Shown here: in pieces, positions 33,857 to 42,081 of the stretch
How positions within the stretch are numbered: the first letter of the stretch is position 1
Layout of the letters: the number at the start of each line of letters is the position of its first letter
Origin: Rhizobium freirei PRF 81
GTDB lineage: Bacteria; Pseudomonadota; Alphaproteobacteria; Rhizobiales; Rhizobiaceae
Reading direction: 5' to 3'
Assembly (NCBI RefSeq): GCF_000359745.1
Contig: NZ_AQHN01000072.1
Location: 221,368 to 285,367 of the forward strand
DNA: 64,000 nt
Notes under the pieces: generated by a model
Database searches by the model: none
Told to the model about the DNA's origin: nothing
The model's input: the letters and a program-made list of their open reading frames with translations, nothing else
Made by a program: the position numbers and the translations under genes

Positions 33857-36628
33857 TCATTCCGTGGCTTTCTTCCGTGTCAGGATCTTCTGGTAGAACA
33901 GGCCGATGCCGATCAGCACTGCGCCGAGACCGATGAAGGAGAGGGCGCGCAGGAAGCCTTCGAGGTTTGCCATATCGATGAGGAAGGCTTTGACGACGGC
34001 GATGAAGACCAGCACCGCCGATGCAATGCGCAGGCTCCGCGCTTCGAAGCGGGCACCTAGCCCAAGAAGGGCGATGCCGATCAACAGCCAGACGACGGAA
34101 TAGGAATAGAGCTCGCCCTGGATGAAGTCGTTCCAGAAGGGAATGTATTCCCCTTGCCAGAAGCGGCGCACCGTCAGCGTCGCCCAGGCAAAGACCATGA
34201 CCGCGCCGGCAACGGCCAGCATGGCGACATAGGGTAGGGGCCGCCGGTTTCGTGCCAGGAGCGCCAGCCCGCCATAGGCGATGGCGGGCAGGAGATAGCC
34301 GAGCAGCAGCAGGTTGAACAACGGGATCCGGCCGGTGCTTTCGCCCGTGATGAACGGGTTCAGTCCGAGCAGATGCAGTGTCAGGATCATGATGACCGAG
34401 AGCGTGCCGAGCGCCATGCTGCCGTAGCGGAAGACGGGGCTTGCGGCGCTGAGATCGAGGGCCATCAGCGTCGCTGAAGCGCCGATGGCCAGCAGGGTAT
34501 AGATCGATTGCTCGCCGAGCGTCGGCACAGCGTCGTTCAGCACGCCGCCGTTCATGGCATGGCGGACCAGGATGGCGATCGTCAGCAGAACGAGGAAGGA
34601 GGCCAATGCCTGCAGCGCGCTGCACAGGCGGATGTTGGGCGCGCGGCGGACCATGAAGGCAGCCACGGCTGCAAGCGCTGCGGGAATGCCGTAGCCTGCG
34701 AGTAGCATATTGAAGACCGGCGTCGTGCCGAGCTCGGACGGATCGACGATGGTCGGCTGCCAGGCGATACGCGCCATGGCAACGATCAATGCGGCGACCA
34801 TCGCCCAGGGCAGGACCGGCCAGTCGCGGACGCGTCCCGTCAGCAGATAGGCAATGCCGAGGACCGGCAGCAGAATGGTCGGCACGGCATGATGCGCAAG
34901 CACATGCAGAGCAAAGACCGTGGCCGCGAAGGAGCCGGCGGCAAGAATGTTGGTCGGCAGGTTCCATCCGTCGCCCGAGCGGCGATATTGCCATTCGGCG
35001 AGCGCCAGCAGCGCGACGGCGAGCCCGATGCCATAGAGACCATGCAGCCAGTCGACCGTCCAGTTGCCGAAATTGAAGAAACTGATCGTGGCGATCGCCA
35101 GCGGAACGGCGGCCATGATCAGGCTCCACAGCGCGGCGAAGGGTTTCTCACCCTCGGCAAAACGCCGGAGAAAGAAAGCGCCGATCAGCACGAAGATTGC
35201 CCCGAGGCCGAGCGCTTCGTAGATCACCATGCTTTGCATGCGTGCCAGCGCGTCGACGGTGCCGGGGTCGAGGCCATAGATCCAGTTCGTCAGGAGACCG
35301 AACATGCCGATTATGGCAACGACGGCAGAGAGGATCGCCGCCCAGGCTGCGTGCAGCCGGCCAGCACCGAAGGCGGCCACCGCCGCGACGATCGCCGCGA
35401 ACATGAACACGGCATCCACGATGGGATATCCATAAAGGAGACCGTCGGCCAGCAAGGAGAGAGCCACCGCAAGCGCGCCGATCGTTGCCGTCAGCGTCAT
35501 GCCGAGCGGCGCTCGGGCAAGGAAGGCGCCCCCGCCACCGGCGCTGCGAAGCTGCAGCGGATTGGCTTTCGTCTCAGTCGTCGCGTGATCCACGGCCTTC
35601 GCGGCAGTCTGGTAGCGTCCGGGCCAGAGGAAGATGGTGCCGCCGATCATGGCGAGCATCGAAAGCGTAACCGGCGTGAAGTCCACGACCGGGCTGTAGG
35701 AGATGTAGAGCAGGGGCCAAAGGCTGAGCAGCGCATTGGCAAGTGAAGGCGCAATCAGCCAGCGGCGCAGCCGTGACGCAAGCAGTGTTGCGAGCCATGT
35801 CAGGACGAGGTAGCCGAAGAGGATCCAGGGTCGCGGCGCCGTCGATGCGATCAAGGCGGGGGTGACCATCGAGGCGAGCAGACCGAGGCCCGCCAGCGCC
35901 TGTCCATGCAAGAGCGACAGGGCGAGGGTTGCTAGCGAGATCAGGGCGAGGAGGACGAAAGCCGTGGCCGGCCCGATGAAGCCATAGATGCCATGCGCCG
36001 CGTAGGTCGAGCCGAACAGTGCGACGACGCCTGCTGCCGTCAGCACGCCGGGAACCATCGCATTCTGGAAAGCATTGCCGGAAACAGGCGCCGAACGGCG
36101 ACGGATGACTTCGCCGGCGGCAACGAGGATCAGGCCGAAGATCGCAGCAAGCACCAGCCGGACGCCCGGGCTCAGCAGGCCGCTCTCGATCGAATATTTG
36201 ATCATGAAGATGCCGCCGAGGGCTAGAGCGATGCCGCCGACCCAAACAGCCCAGCGCGCGCCGATCGTGCTTTCCAGGCTTTCTTTCGGCTTCATCGCCG
36301 CCGGCGCTGTGATATCCGGGCCGCCATCGGTGAACGTGTCAGCCATGTCGCGTGCGGCAATATCAGCCTCTTCGATATCGACTGGAGAGGGGCTCGGGAT
36401 CGCGGCTTCGGCTATCGCTGCCCCGTCGTCATGCTCAGCGTGCAGCAGGGCAGCGCTCGTTTGCGGCTTTTCCGCTGGGGCCGATTCGGCCACATCTGCC
36501 GGAAGCACCTTGCCCGCGATGGCGTTCTGCAGCTCCTGAACGCGAACCTCCAGCCTTTTTATCCGCTGGTTGTATCCCCGCAGTATGAAAATGCCGGCGA
36601 TCACGACGACAAGCGGCAGCAGTTCCAT
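33857..36628 (-). CDS. DUF2339 multi-spanning membrane protein
   Basis: A 923-residue integral membrane protein. An N-terminal anchor (MELLPLVVVIAGIFILRGY) is followed by a short coiled-coil-like helix (RIKRLEVRVQELQNAI) and an acidic, low-complexity cytoplasmic or periplasmic linker to about residue 110. From about residue 125 there are more than twenty hydrophobic segments, ending RALSFIGLGAVLIGIGLFYQ. This fits the DUF2339 family of unknown function. GGAGAGG sits before the ATG. It probably begins a minus-strand unit with the HD and MOSC genes. Confidence 0.85.
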   Translation of the reverse strand: MELLPLVVVIAGIFILRGYNQRIKRLEVRVQELQNAIAGKVLPADVAESAPAEKPQTSAALLHAEHDDGAAIAEAAIPSPSPVDIEEADIAARDMADTFTDGGPDITAPAAMKPKESLESTIGARWAVWVGGIALALGGIFMIKYSIESGLLSPGVRLVLAAIFGLILVAAGEVIRRRSAPVSGNAFQNAMVPGVLTAAGVVALFGSTYAAHGIYGFIGPATAFVLLALISLATLALSLLHGQALAGLGLLASMVTPALIASTAPRPWILFGYLVLTWLATLLASRLRRWLIAPSLANALLSLWPLLYISYSPVVDFTPVTLSMLAMIGGTIFLWPGRYQTAAKAVDHATTETKANPLQLRSAGGGGAFLARAPLGMTLTATIGALAVALSLLADGLLYGYPIVDAVFMFAAIVAAVAAFGAGRLHAAWAAILSAVVAIIGMFGLLTNWIYGLDPGTVDALARMQSMVIYEALGLGAIFVLIGAFFLRRFAEGEKPFAALWSLIMAAVPLAIATISFFNFGNWTVDWLHGLYGIGLAVALLALAEWQYRRSGDGWNLPTNILAAGSFAATVFALHVLAHHAVPTILLPVLGIAYLLTGRVRDWPVLPWAMVAALIVAMARIAWQPTIVDPSELGTTPVFNMLLAGYGIPAALAAVAAFMVRRAPNIRLCSALQALASFLVLLTIAILVRHAMNGGVLNDAVPTLGEQSIYTLLAIGASATLMALDLSAASPVFRYGSMALGTLSVIMILTLHLLGLNPFITGESTGRIPLFNLLLLGYLLPAIAYGGLALLARNRRPLPYVAMLAVAGAVMVFAWATLTVRRFWQGEYIPFWNDFIQGELYSYSVVWLLIGIALLGLGARFEARSLRIASAVLVFIAVVKAFLIDMANLEGFLRALSFIGLGAVLIGIGLFYQKILTRKKATE

Positions 36629-36793
36629 CAGGGCCTCTCCGTGAGCAATCGTCCGCACAATATACCAATTGGACTGAACGGTAAGGGGTGGCGGTCAAAT
36701 TCGCCTATGATTCCAGTGGATTATACCGAGCAATACGGCAAAGCCGTGCCGACGAGGTATTAGCTGGTTCCGATTTACCTTTTGAAAATTATA

Positions 36794-36809
36794 GTTAATG
36801 CTCATTAAC
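36794..36809. promoter_or_regulatory. Palindrome GTTAAT-N4-ATTAAC upstream of the first EF-hand gene
   Basis: GTTAAT (36794-36799) and ATTAAC (36804-36809) form a perfect inverted repeat 113 bases before the gene at 36923. The same flanking string (AATTAT[A/G]GTTAATG ... ATTAACA) occurs 105 bases before the second EF-hand gene. It also resembles a CtrA site (TTAA-N6-TTAA, one base short of the N7 consensus). Shared place and sequence argue for a common regulator. Confidence 0.55.
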
Positions 36810-36922
36810 AATTCGTATTTACTGATAGAGCGAAGCAGCTTATCAAGAGTTCATAGTCTGGCTCTGAATGTATTGAGGGCAAACGACGTCGCATGAGGCG
36901 GCTCCTTCCAAAGGAGGTTTGA

Positions 36923-37249
36923 ATGTCCCATGTATCTTCCGTAACCAATAGCTCTTATCCTTATCGCGGCACGCTTTCGCGTCTCGACACCAATGGAGAT
37001 GGCCTCCTCAGCGGTCAGGAGCGTCAAGCTGGCGAGCGTCCAGGCATTCTACAGGAGAACGCCGACAACAGCGCCGCGGACAGTACCAGCGGCGCCATGA
37101 GCGATCTGATGGCCAAGCTCATGCAATTGCCCAGCGCCGATGTCGCCTCCAGGGCCAAATTGCCCGAACACCATACGGATCTGTTCTCACCGATGGATGC
37201 CTATAACAGCACCTACGGCCAGTACGACGTGGGTAGCATCGCGGCCTGA
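36923..37249 (+). CDS. Small EF-hand protein with C-terminal TYGQYD motif
   Basis: A 108-residue protein with one canonical EF-hand loop near residue 22 (DTNGDGLLSGQE), so it probably binds calcium. The rest is polar and unstructured-looking, ending YNSTYGQYDVGSIAA. No signal peptide is apparent. A very strong ribosome site (AAAGGAGGTTTGA) precedes the ATG. The start (MSHVSSVTNSS), the EF-hand and the TYGQYD end are shared with the product of 38135-38718. I do not recognise a named family. Confidence 0.8.
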   Translation: MSHVSSVTNSSYPYRGTLSRLDTNGDGLLSGQERQAGERPGILQENADNSAADSTSGAMSDLMAKLMQLPSADVASRAKLPEHHTDLFSPMDAYNSTYGQYDVGSIAA

Positions 37250-37396
37250 CATAGCCGGTTTCGTCGGATTGTTTCAGCGGCCTGCCGGACGACGGTAGGT
37301 CGCTTTATCTGTTTGATGCAATTCATTTTCCTCTCGACGGAACACTCGTGCCCGCAATGCGTTGGACAGTGATTACCAAAGAGGGAGTACCGCTCC

Positions 37397-37903
37397 ATGA
37401 GACGGATGATGATGGCTGCAATTCTTGCTCTGGCCGCGGGCATGCCTGCGGTGGCTCAAGACCAAAGGACGGCGACGGCCGATTTTGTCGGGCTTGACGG
37501 CAAGCAGGCAGGGCGGGCGACGTTGACGGAGGGCAAGTCGGGCGTGCTGATCGAGATGGAGGTCTCTGGTTTGCCGGCCAATCGCTGGGTCGCTTTTCAC
37601 GTCCACGAAAGCAGCCGGTGCGACCATACGCATGGCTTCGAATCCGCCGGCGGCCATTTCAATCCGACGAAAGCGGAGCACGGCTTTCTCGCCGCCAAGG
37701 GGCCGCATGCGGGCGACATGCCAAACCAGTATGTCGATCAGGATGGCAAGCTGCAGGCTCAGGTTTTCAACGGCATGGTATCGCTCAACGGCAAGAACGG
37801 TATTCGCGGGCGCACGCTGATGATCCACGAGGAATCGGACGATTACCGCAGCCAGCCGGTCGGCGGCGCCGGCAAGCGTCTGGCGTGTGCCGTCATCCGG
37901 TAA
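37397..37903 (+). CDS. sodC: Periplasmic Cu/Zn superoxide dismutase SodC
   Basis: A 168-residue copper/zinc superoxide dismutase. A signal peptide (MRRMMMAAILALAAGMPAVAQ) leads to the periplasm. Metal ligand histidines are in AFHVHESSRC and SAGGHFNP, with a further copper histidine in RTLMIHEESDDY. The disulphide cysteines are present (SSRC and RLACAVI). It converts superoxide to peroxide outside the cytoplasm. GGGAG lies ahead of the ATG. It sits between two EF-hand genes, 147 and 231 bases away. Confidence 0.92.
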   Translation: MRRMMMAAILALAAGMPAVAQDQRTATADFVGLDGKQAGRATLTEGKSGVLIEMEVSGLPANRWVAFHVHESSRCDHTHGFESAGGHFNPTKAEHGFLAAKGPHAGDMPNQYVDQDGKLQAQVFNGMVSLNGKNGIRGRTLMIHEESDDYRSQPVGGAGKRLACAVIR

Positions 37904-38012
37904 GGCCCAGCCAAAGGGCGATTCGAATCCTTGTGCGAAGCTGTGCCAAGCGGCGGTTGTTCCTGCCCGGCGGGCGTCCACCGGCAATGGGATTCGATGC
38001 CTGTCAATTATG

Positions 38013-38029
38013 GTTAATGATGAATTAAC
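38013..38029. promoter_or_regulatory. Palindrome GTTAAT-N5-ATTAAC upstream of the second EF-hand gene (CtrA-like)
   Basis: GTTAAT (38013-38018) and ATTAAC (38024-38029) lie 105 bases before the gene at 38135. The core is TTAA-TGATGAA-TTAA, an exact TTAA-N7-TTAA match to the alphaproteobacterial CtrA consensus. It copies the element before the first EF-hand gene. Confidence 0.55.
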
Positions 38030-38134
38030 ACCCATCTATCTCAGCCTGGCCAAATCGACCTATCCTGCCTCCATGTGGTTAAGCGTGCCGGGGGGCAGTC
38101 GAACACGCCGATGGCGTTTGCTTAGGAGATTTGG

Positions 38135-38718
38135 ATGAGTGGCGTTTCTTCAATTGGGAGCAGCATGACGGCTGCCTCGTACAGTCCCCTTGATAAGAAC
38201 CAGGACGGCGTTGTGGATGCCCAGGAGTTGCAGCAGGCCGCTCGATCGGGCCTTCTGTCGGCAATCTGGCGTCGATGCTGCTGCAGATGCAGCAGACCGG
38301 CCAGTCGGGCTCTTCGACTTCGAACAGCTCTTCGGATCAGTCGCCGATGGATCAACTATTCGCCAGCCTCGATACCAATCAGGATGGCAAGATCACGCAG
38401 AGCGAATTCGTCGCCGGACGGCCGAAGGATATGAGCGAAAGCGATGCGGCGAACCTGTTCAAGAGCATCGACAGGCAAAATTCCGGTTCGCTGACCAAGG
38501 ATCAGCTCGCGGGAGGTCTCGATGCGCTCAAATCATCGGACGCATCTGCCGCAGATATGCTGTCGCTGGAACCGTCGCCCGATAGCACTAATTCGAAGAC
38601 CGCAGCCCAGAACCAGGCGCTGGACGTCTTGCTGAGCGAAATGCAGAATCCGTCGGCCCTCTATCAGAATACCTATGGTCAGTACGACCCTGAGCAGTCG
38701 GGCGGCGTTTCGGCCTGA
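38135..38718 (+). pseudogene. EF-hand protein with TYGQYD motif, interrupted by a frameshift
   Basis: Two frames together spell one EF-hand protein of about 195 residues. The first frame begins MSGVSSIGSS and contains loop DKNQDGVVDAQE. The second, from about 38263, continues NLASMLLQMQQ with loops DTNQDGKITQSE (canonical) and DRQNSGSLTKDQ (last position not acidic), and ends YQNTYGQYDPEQSGGVSA. Frames join only if one base is added near 38258-38263, so as read the gene would give a 99-residue product with a wrong tail. This could be a real mutation, a phase-variation event or a sequencing error. GGAG precedes the ATG. Confidence 0.75.
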
Positions 38719-38747
38719 CCTGCGCGCAACCGATTGTCGTGAAACGG

Positions 38748-38778
38748 ACGGAGGCCGCACAAACCGGCCTCCGTTTTG
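38748..38778 (+). terminator. Rho-independent terminator after the second EF-hand gene
   Basis: ACGGAGGCCG (38748-38757) pairs with CGGCCTCCGT (38765-38774) around a 7-base loop, followed by TTTGTTT. It lies 30 bases after the EF-hand stop. The convergent phosphatase gene ends at 38780, so it may block transcription from both sides. Confidence 0.88.
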
Positions 38779-38779
38779 T

Positions 38780-39313
38780 TTATCGCCTATTGCTCAGCTC
38801 TGCCAATGGCAGCACGAATGGCGCATTGCCGTCAGCATCCGCGCCGCGGCCGATCTCCTTGATCGCCGCTGCAAGCCGCCCCTTTCGTCCGAGCATGTCA
38901 TCGCCGATCGCGATCAGCCGGGTATTTGGCGTTGCAATGGGGGAGGCCGCGCGCAGGCGGCGGACGAGGGCTAGGTCATCCTGTTCCGGATGAACGGCAA
39001 GAGCGGCGATCAGCGCTGCCGCCGGCGAGCGCGAAACCCCCATCCAGCAATGGATCAGCAGAGGCGACGCGCGGTCCCATTGCGTTGCAAAGTCGATGAT
39101 CGCTCGGACGTGCGTCTCCTGCGGAGCGATGAGATCGCCGGTGCCGGCAAAGCTGATATCATTCATGCTGAGCAGCAAATGCCTGTCGGCCTTGATGACG
39201 GCAGGCCGATGAAACGCCTGCTCCTTGGCCATCAGGCTGATCATCTCGCGTGCACCATGGCGAACGGCCATCTCCGCGATACGCGCCAGCGGTGATACCA
39301 CGATATCGGTCAC
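38780..39313 (-). CDS. Tyrosine/dual-specificity phosphatase-like protein
   Basis: A 177-residue protein with a C(X5)R phosphatase loop, HCWMGVSRSPAAALIA, around residues 87-100, following a strand-helix pattern typical of dual-specificity phosphatases (SPLLIHCW). The usual acid-loop residue is less clear. It should dephosphorylate tyrosine, serine or a small phosphate ester in the cytoplasm. Its GTG start overlaps the stop of the HD gene upstream as GTGA, so it is translationally coupled to it. Confidence 0.82.
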   Translation of the reverse strand: MTDIVVSPLARIAEMAVRHGAREMISLMAKEQAFHRPAVIKADRHLLLSMNDISFAGTGDLIAPQETHVRAIIDFATQWDRASPLLIHCWMGVSRSPAAALIAALAVHPEQDDLALVRRLRAASPIATPNTRLIAIGDDMLGRKGRLAAAIKEIGRGADADGNAPFVLPLAELSNRR

Positions 39314-39927
39314 GCACCGATCCTCATCGCAGCGCGCTCGGCTTCGATCTCCTCGAAGCGTCGCAGGAAAAGTCGCTGCGCCTCGACCGCCGGCACCGGA
39401 TCGATCGGCAGCATCTCCCGAGTGATGTCACGAGGCTGGCCGAAGAATTTGCGCGCCTCTTCGGGCGTAAAACCGGCAAGCAGCGTCGCCTCGAAATAGG
39501 CCGAGACGGTATCGGCCTTCTTGATCTTGTCCTTCAGCTGCGGTGCGCAATGCGGCGGCAGGGCAAAGCGGCGATAGATCGCCGCTTCAAGCCGCTTCTC
39601 CACCTCTTTATAGTCACCGCCGACGACGGACTTGAACGGCGAAATCATGTCGCCGATCACATATTCAGGCGCATCGTGCAGCAGCGCTGCCAATCGTTCA
39701 TCCGGGTTGGCCGGATTGAGATGGCGAAAGATCGCTTCCACGACGAGGCTATGCTGCGCGACGGAAAAGGCGTGATCGCCCGAGGTCTGGCCGTTCCAGC
39801 GTGCGACACGGGCAAGCCCGTGCGCGATGTCGCTGATCTCGACGTCGAGCGGCGACGGGTCCAGCAGATCGAGCCTGCGCCCGGACAACATGCGCTGCCA
39901 GGCGCGCGGCGTCTTGGCCGAGTTCAT
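39310..39927 (-). CDS. HD-domain hydrolase, YfbR-like
   Basis: A 205-residue HD-superfamily protein. The HD residues are in SGDHAFSVAQHSLVVEAI and ALLHDAPEYVIGDMISPFK, and IKKADTVSAYFEATLLAG supplies the last metal ligand. YfbR relatives are 5'-deoxynucleotidases. The start overlaps the ygfZ stop as ATGA, and its stop overlaps the phosphatase start, so the three genes ygfZ, this one and the phosphatase form one tightly packed unit. Confidence 0.87.
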   Translation of the reverse strand: MNSAKTPRAWQRMLSGRRLDLLDPSPLDVEISDIAHGLARVARWNGQTSGDHAFSVAQHSLVVEAIFRHLNPANPDERLAALLHDAPEYVIGDMISPFKSVVGGDYKEVEKRLEAAIYRRFALPPHCAPQLKDKIKKADTVSAYFEATLLAGFTPEEARKFFGQPRDITREMLPIDPVPAVEAQRLFLRRFEEIEAERAAMRIGA

Positions 39928-40763
39928 GCCGAAGCCTCATCGGCGGGGGCGGGAAAGGTGAGGCCCGACCATGTGGGCAGCGATACCGAGACCTCGACCT
40001 CGCCAGCCAGGATCGGTGTTCCCGTTGCAATGGCTTCGCCTGCGCGATCGATACGGATAACGGCAAGGCCCTTGCGGCCGGCAATCGATCCCAGCGACCC
40101 CATCGGCTTGCCGCCGGCGGTCAGTTCGGTCCCGGAAACGGGCAGATCCATGGTGCCGTCGACAATAACGACGCGCCTGCGCGCCGTACCGCGGTGATGC
40201 ATGCGCGAAACCACTTCCTGGCCGATATAGCAGCCCTTGCGGAAGCCCAGCCCGCCGTTGATATCCATCATCACATCATGCGGAAACGCATCCTGCAGCG
40301 CGAAATCGCGGCCGGAAACGGCGATGCCGCTGGCAATGCGCAGTTCGTCGTAAAGCGCTTCCGCATCGTGCCCATGTTGGCCAGGCGTGCGCGTCAGCGC
40401 TATGTCAGCCTTGAGGAAGCGGCTGTCGCGTGGGCCTTCGCCCGCTTCTGCGGCCCATGCCACCGTGACGCCCTGAACATCGTCGACGCTGAAGTCGATT
40501 TTGGCGCGCAGCCGATACATGGTCAGGCGCTTCAGCAAGCCCTCTTGCTGTGTCGCATCGGTCTCGATCAGGAAACCTGGGCCGTCTCGCCGGATCATGA
40601 AGTCGAACAGGATCTTGCCTTGCGGCGTCAGCAACGCGCCGGGGCGCACTTCGTTCGTCGCGAGCGATGCGAGGTCGGTGGTGATGAGATTGTGCAGAAA
40701 CGCTTCCACTTCCGTGCCGGCAACGCGGATGAAGGAGCGATCTTTCAGGAATACGGCTGGCAT
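39924..40763 (-). CDS. ygfZ: Folate-binding protein YgfZ (GcvT-like)
   Basis: A 279-residue GcvT-fold protein that binds folate and helps in iron-sulphur protein maintenance. The family signature KGCYIGQEVVSRMHHRG is near residue 200, and the N-terminal core VAGTEVEAFLHNLITTDLASL and RPGALLTPQGKILFDFMI fits. The ATG at 40763 is preferred over an upstream TTG because the extension lies in the edge of an interspersed repeat at 40786-40886. It leads a unit with two hydrolase genes. Confidence 0.92.
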   Translation of the reverse strand: MPAVFLKDRSFIRVAGTEVEAFLHNLITTDLASLATNEVRPGALLTPQGKILFDFMIRRDGPGFLIETDATQQEGLLKRLTMYRLRAKIDFSVDDVQGVTVAWAAEAGEGPRDSRFLKADIALTRTPGQHGHDAEALYDELRIASGIAVSGRDFALQDAFPHDVMMDINGGLGFRKGCYIGQEVVSRMHHRGTARRRVVIVDGTMDLPVSGTELTAGGKPMGSLGSIAGRKGLAVIRIDRAGEAIATGTPILAGEVEVSVSLPTWSGLTFPAPADEASA

Positions 40764-40785
40764 GGTGGATCCGCTGATTTGGCTC

Positions 40786-40886
40786 AAAGCGCGCCACGAC
40801 CTTCCAGATTCGCTACGTGCGCTTTAAGCTTTTGATTTTGCCCATGTCGTTGCCGCAAAACCGCTGCGCACTTCTGCGCGACATGC
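40786..40886 (-). repeat. 100-base rhizobial intergenic repeat, copy B
   Basis: On the minus strand this reads GCATGTCGCGCAGAAGTGCG and continues through ACGACATGGGC to GCGCGCTTT. It aligns along its length with the plus-strand sequence at 52611-52710, with about four bases in five the same. CATGTCG...CGACATG forms a stem at the start and a GCGC-rich region ends it. It lies between ygfZ and the exported hypothetical gene. Confidence 0.75.
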
Positions 40887-40940
40887 TTCATCATCAAGAG
40901 GTAGGGCCTTCGGCGGGGAACCGCAAGTTCCCCGGCAGGA

Positions 40941-41699
40941 TCATTCGCCCGAGGTGAAGAATTTCCAACGGCCGTCCGGCGTGATGCCGACGCGGTAAAA
41001 ATTATAGCCGCCGAATTCCAGCATGTCGGCATAGTCACCCGCCGTCACGATGCGCATCAGGTCGACCTTCTCCGGCGTGGAGAGCGTCTTGATGTCCTTC
41101 TGGGCGAAATAGGGCCAGACATACATTTCATCTGGCGTGCCCTGGCCGACATGAGCAAAGCCCGTCGACATGATATCGAGCAGGATGGACAGGATTTCGA
41201 TGCCGTCAGGATCGCCCGAAAGATCATGGAGGGTCTTGATAGGATCTTCGCCGGGATCGTCGGCGGTGACCTGTGTCTGCTTGAGGCCGGCGCCGACATT
41301 CATCAGCGGACGCAGGCGCTCAAGATCGCCGGAAGCGGCAGCCTCGACGATCGCCGCACGGAGCTTCTTGACCGGCTCCGGCGCCTTGTCGATGTCGAAG
41401 AGGAATTCGACTGACTTGTTGGCATTCGAAGCATCGCCGCCGCTCTGGCCGGCTTGCTTGTTGATCAGCGGATCCGGCATCGGCAGCCCGTTGTTCGCCG
41501 GCGCTTCCAGCGCCTGCTCGACGGGCTTGGCGTTCTTTTGCTGACCGGGCGTACCGGTGGCGCCCGGCAACTGCGTAGGAGGATTGAGCTCGGAGAAGGC
41601 GAGGGCCGGTAACGGCAGAGCAGTGCCGCTCAGAAGCAGAGCTGCAACGGCAAGCGAGGCAATGGAACAGCGGAACTCATTGCCTGGGACGATACGCAT
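40941..41699 (-). CDS. Exported hypothetical protein (252 residues)
   Basis: A protein I do not recognise by name. It has a signal peptide (MRIVPGNEFRCSIASLAVAALLLSGTALPLPALAFSE), then a proline/asparagine-rich linker of about 60 residues and a folded C-terminal part with DKAPEPVKKLRAAIVEAAAS, GIEILSILLDIMSTGFAHVGQGTPDEMYVWPYFA and YNFYRVGITPDGRWKFFTSGE. It is probably periplasmic. Start at 41699 is chosen because the signal segment begins there; an in-frame start at 41933 would overlap the small upstream gene. It follows that gene by 16 bases. Confidence 0.8.
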   Translation of the reverse strand: MRIVPGNEFRCSIASLAVAALLLSGTALPLPALAFSELNPPTQLPGATGTPGQQKNAKPVEQALEAPANNGLPMPDPLINKQAGQSGGDASNANKSVEFLFDIDKAPEPVKKLRAAIVEAAASGDLERLRPLMNVGAGLKQTQVTADDPGEDPIKTLHDLSGDPDGIEILSILLDIMSTGFAHVGQGTPDEMYVWPYFAQKDIKTLSTPEKVDLMRIVTAGDYADMLEFGGYNFYRVGITPDGRWKFFTSGE

Positions 41700-41715
41700 G
41701 AGCAATCTCTGTTTT

Positions 41716-41973
41716 CTATTGCAGGGTTCGGGTCGGAGAAAACTCGCCGGCGAGCATCCGTTCGCGAAGCGATTCAAGCAAGGCTTCCGCTCCCTGTTCG
41801 CCCCGAATGCGAATCGTCTCGCGAATCGCATGAGCAATGGCGGCGTCGGCAATGATTTCCGGCTCGATGCCGTCTGCCATACCGTCGGCCCAAGCTTCAT
41901 TCTGGTATTCCAGCGCTGCCTGCATCTTTTCATGGACGATCATGTCGTCGATTTCATTCAGGCTGGTTTCCAT
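41716..41973 (-). CDS. Small acidic hypothetical protein (85 residues)
   Basis: METSLNEIDDMIVHEKMQAA at the start; acidic, helical, ending RERMLAGEFSPTRTLQ. No known domain is recognised. The ATG at 41973 has AGGAAAG six bases ahead; an in-frame ATG at 41997 has a closer but poorer site. It is 16 bases ahead of the exported hypothetical gene and probably transcribed with it. A TTAA-N7-TTAA box lies about 95 bases upstream. Confidence 0.7.
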   Translation of the reverse strand: METSLNEIDDMIVHEKMQAALEYQNEAWADGMADGIEPEIIADAAIAHAIRETIRIRGEQGAEALLESLRERMLAGEFSPTRTLQ

Positions 41974-42066
41974 TGCTTCTTTCCTCGAGACGTTCATGTC
42001 CTTACCACTTGCTTAATAACTTTATCAGCCTTTTCCTAAAACGACACGGCTCGGTACGAAAAGGGG

Positions 42067-42081
42067 TTAATAAATCGTTAA
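42067..42081. promoter_or_regulatory. CtrA-like box upstream of the small acidic gene
   Basis: TTAA-TAAATCG-TTAA is an exact match to the CtrA consensus TTAA-N7-TTAA, 94 bases upstream of the minus-strand gene at 41716-41973. It overlaps the end of the preceding minus-strand gene (stop at 42078-42080). It is one of three exact or near-exact boxes near small genes of unknown role in this window. Confidence 0.45.

Noticed and set aside
33831..35129. 432-codon minus-strand open frame inside the DUF2339 gene
   Set aside because: It is in another frame of the same strand and reads as a low-complexity arginine-rich shadow; the DUF2339 frame has regular membrane segments.
41699..41933. Longer form of the exported hypothetical protein
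   Set aside because: The extension overlaps the coding sequence of the small acidic gene and would bury the signal peptide.
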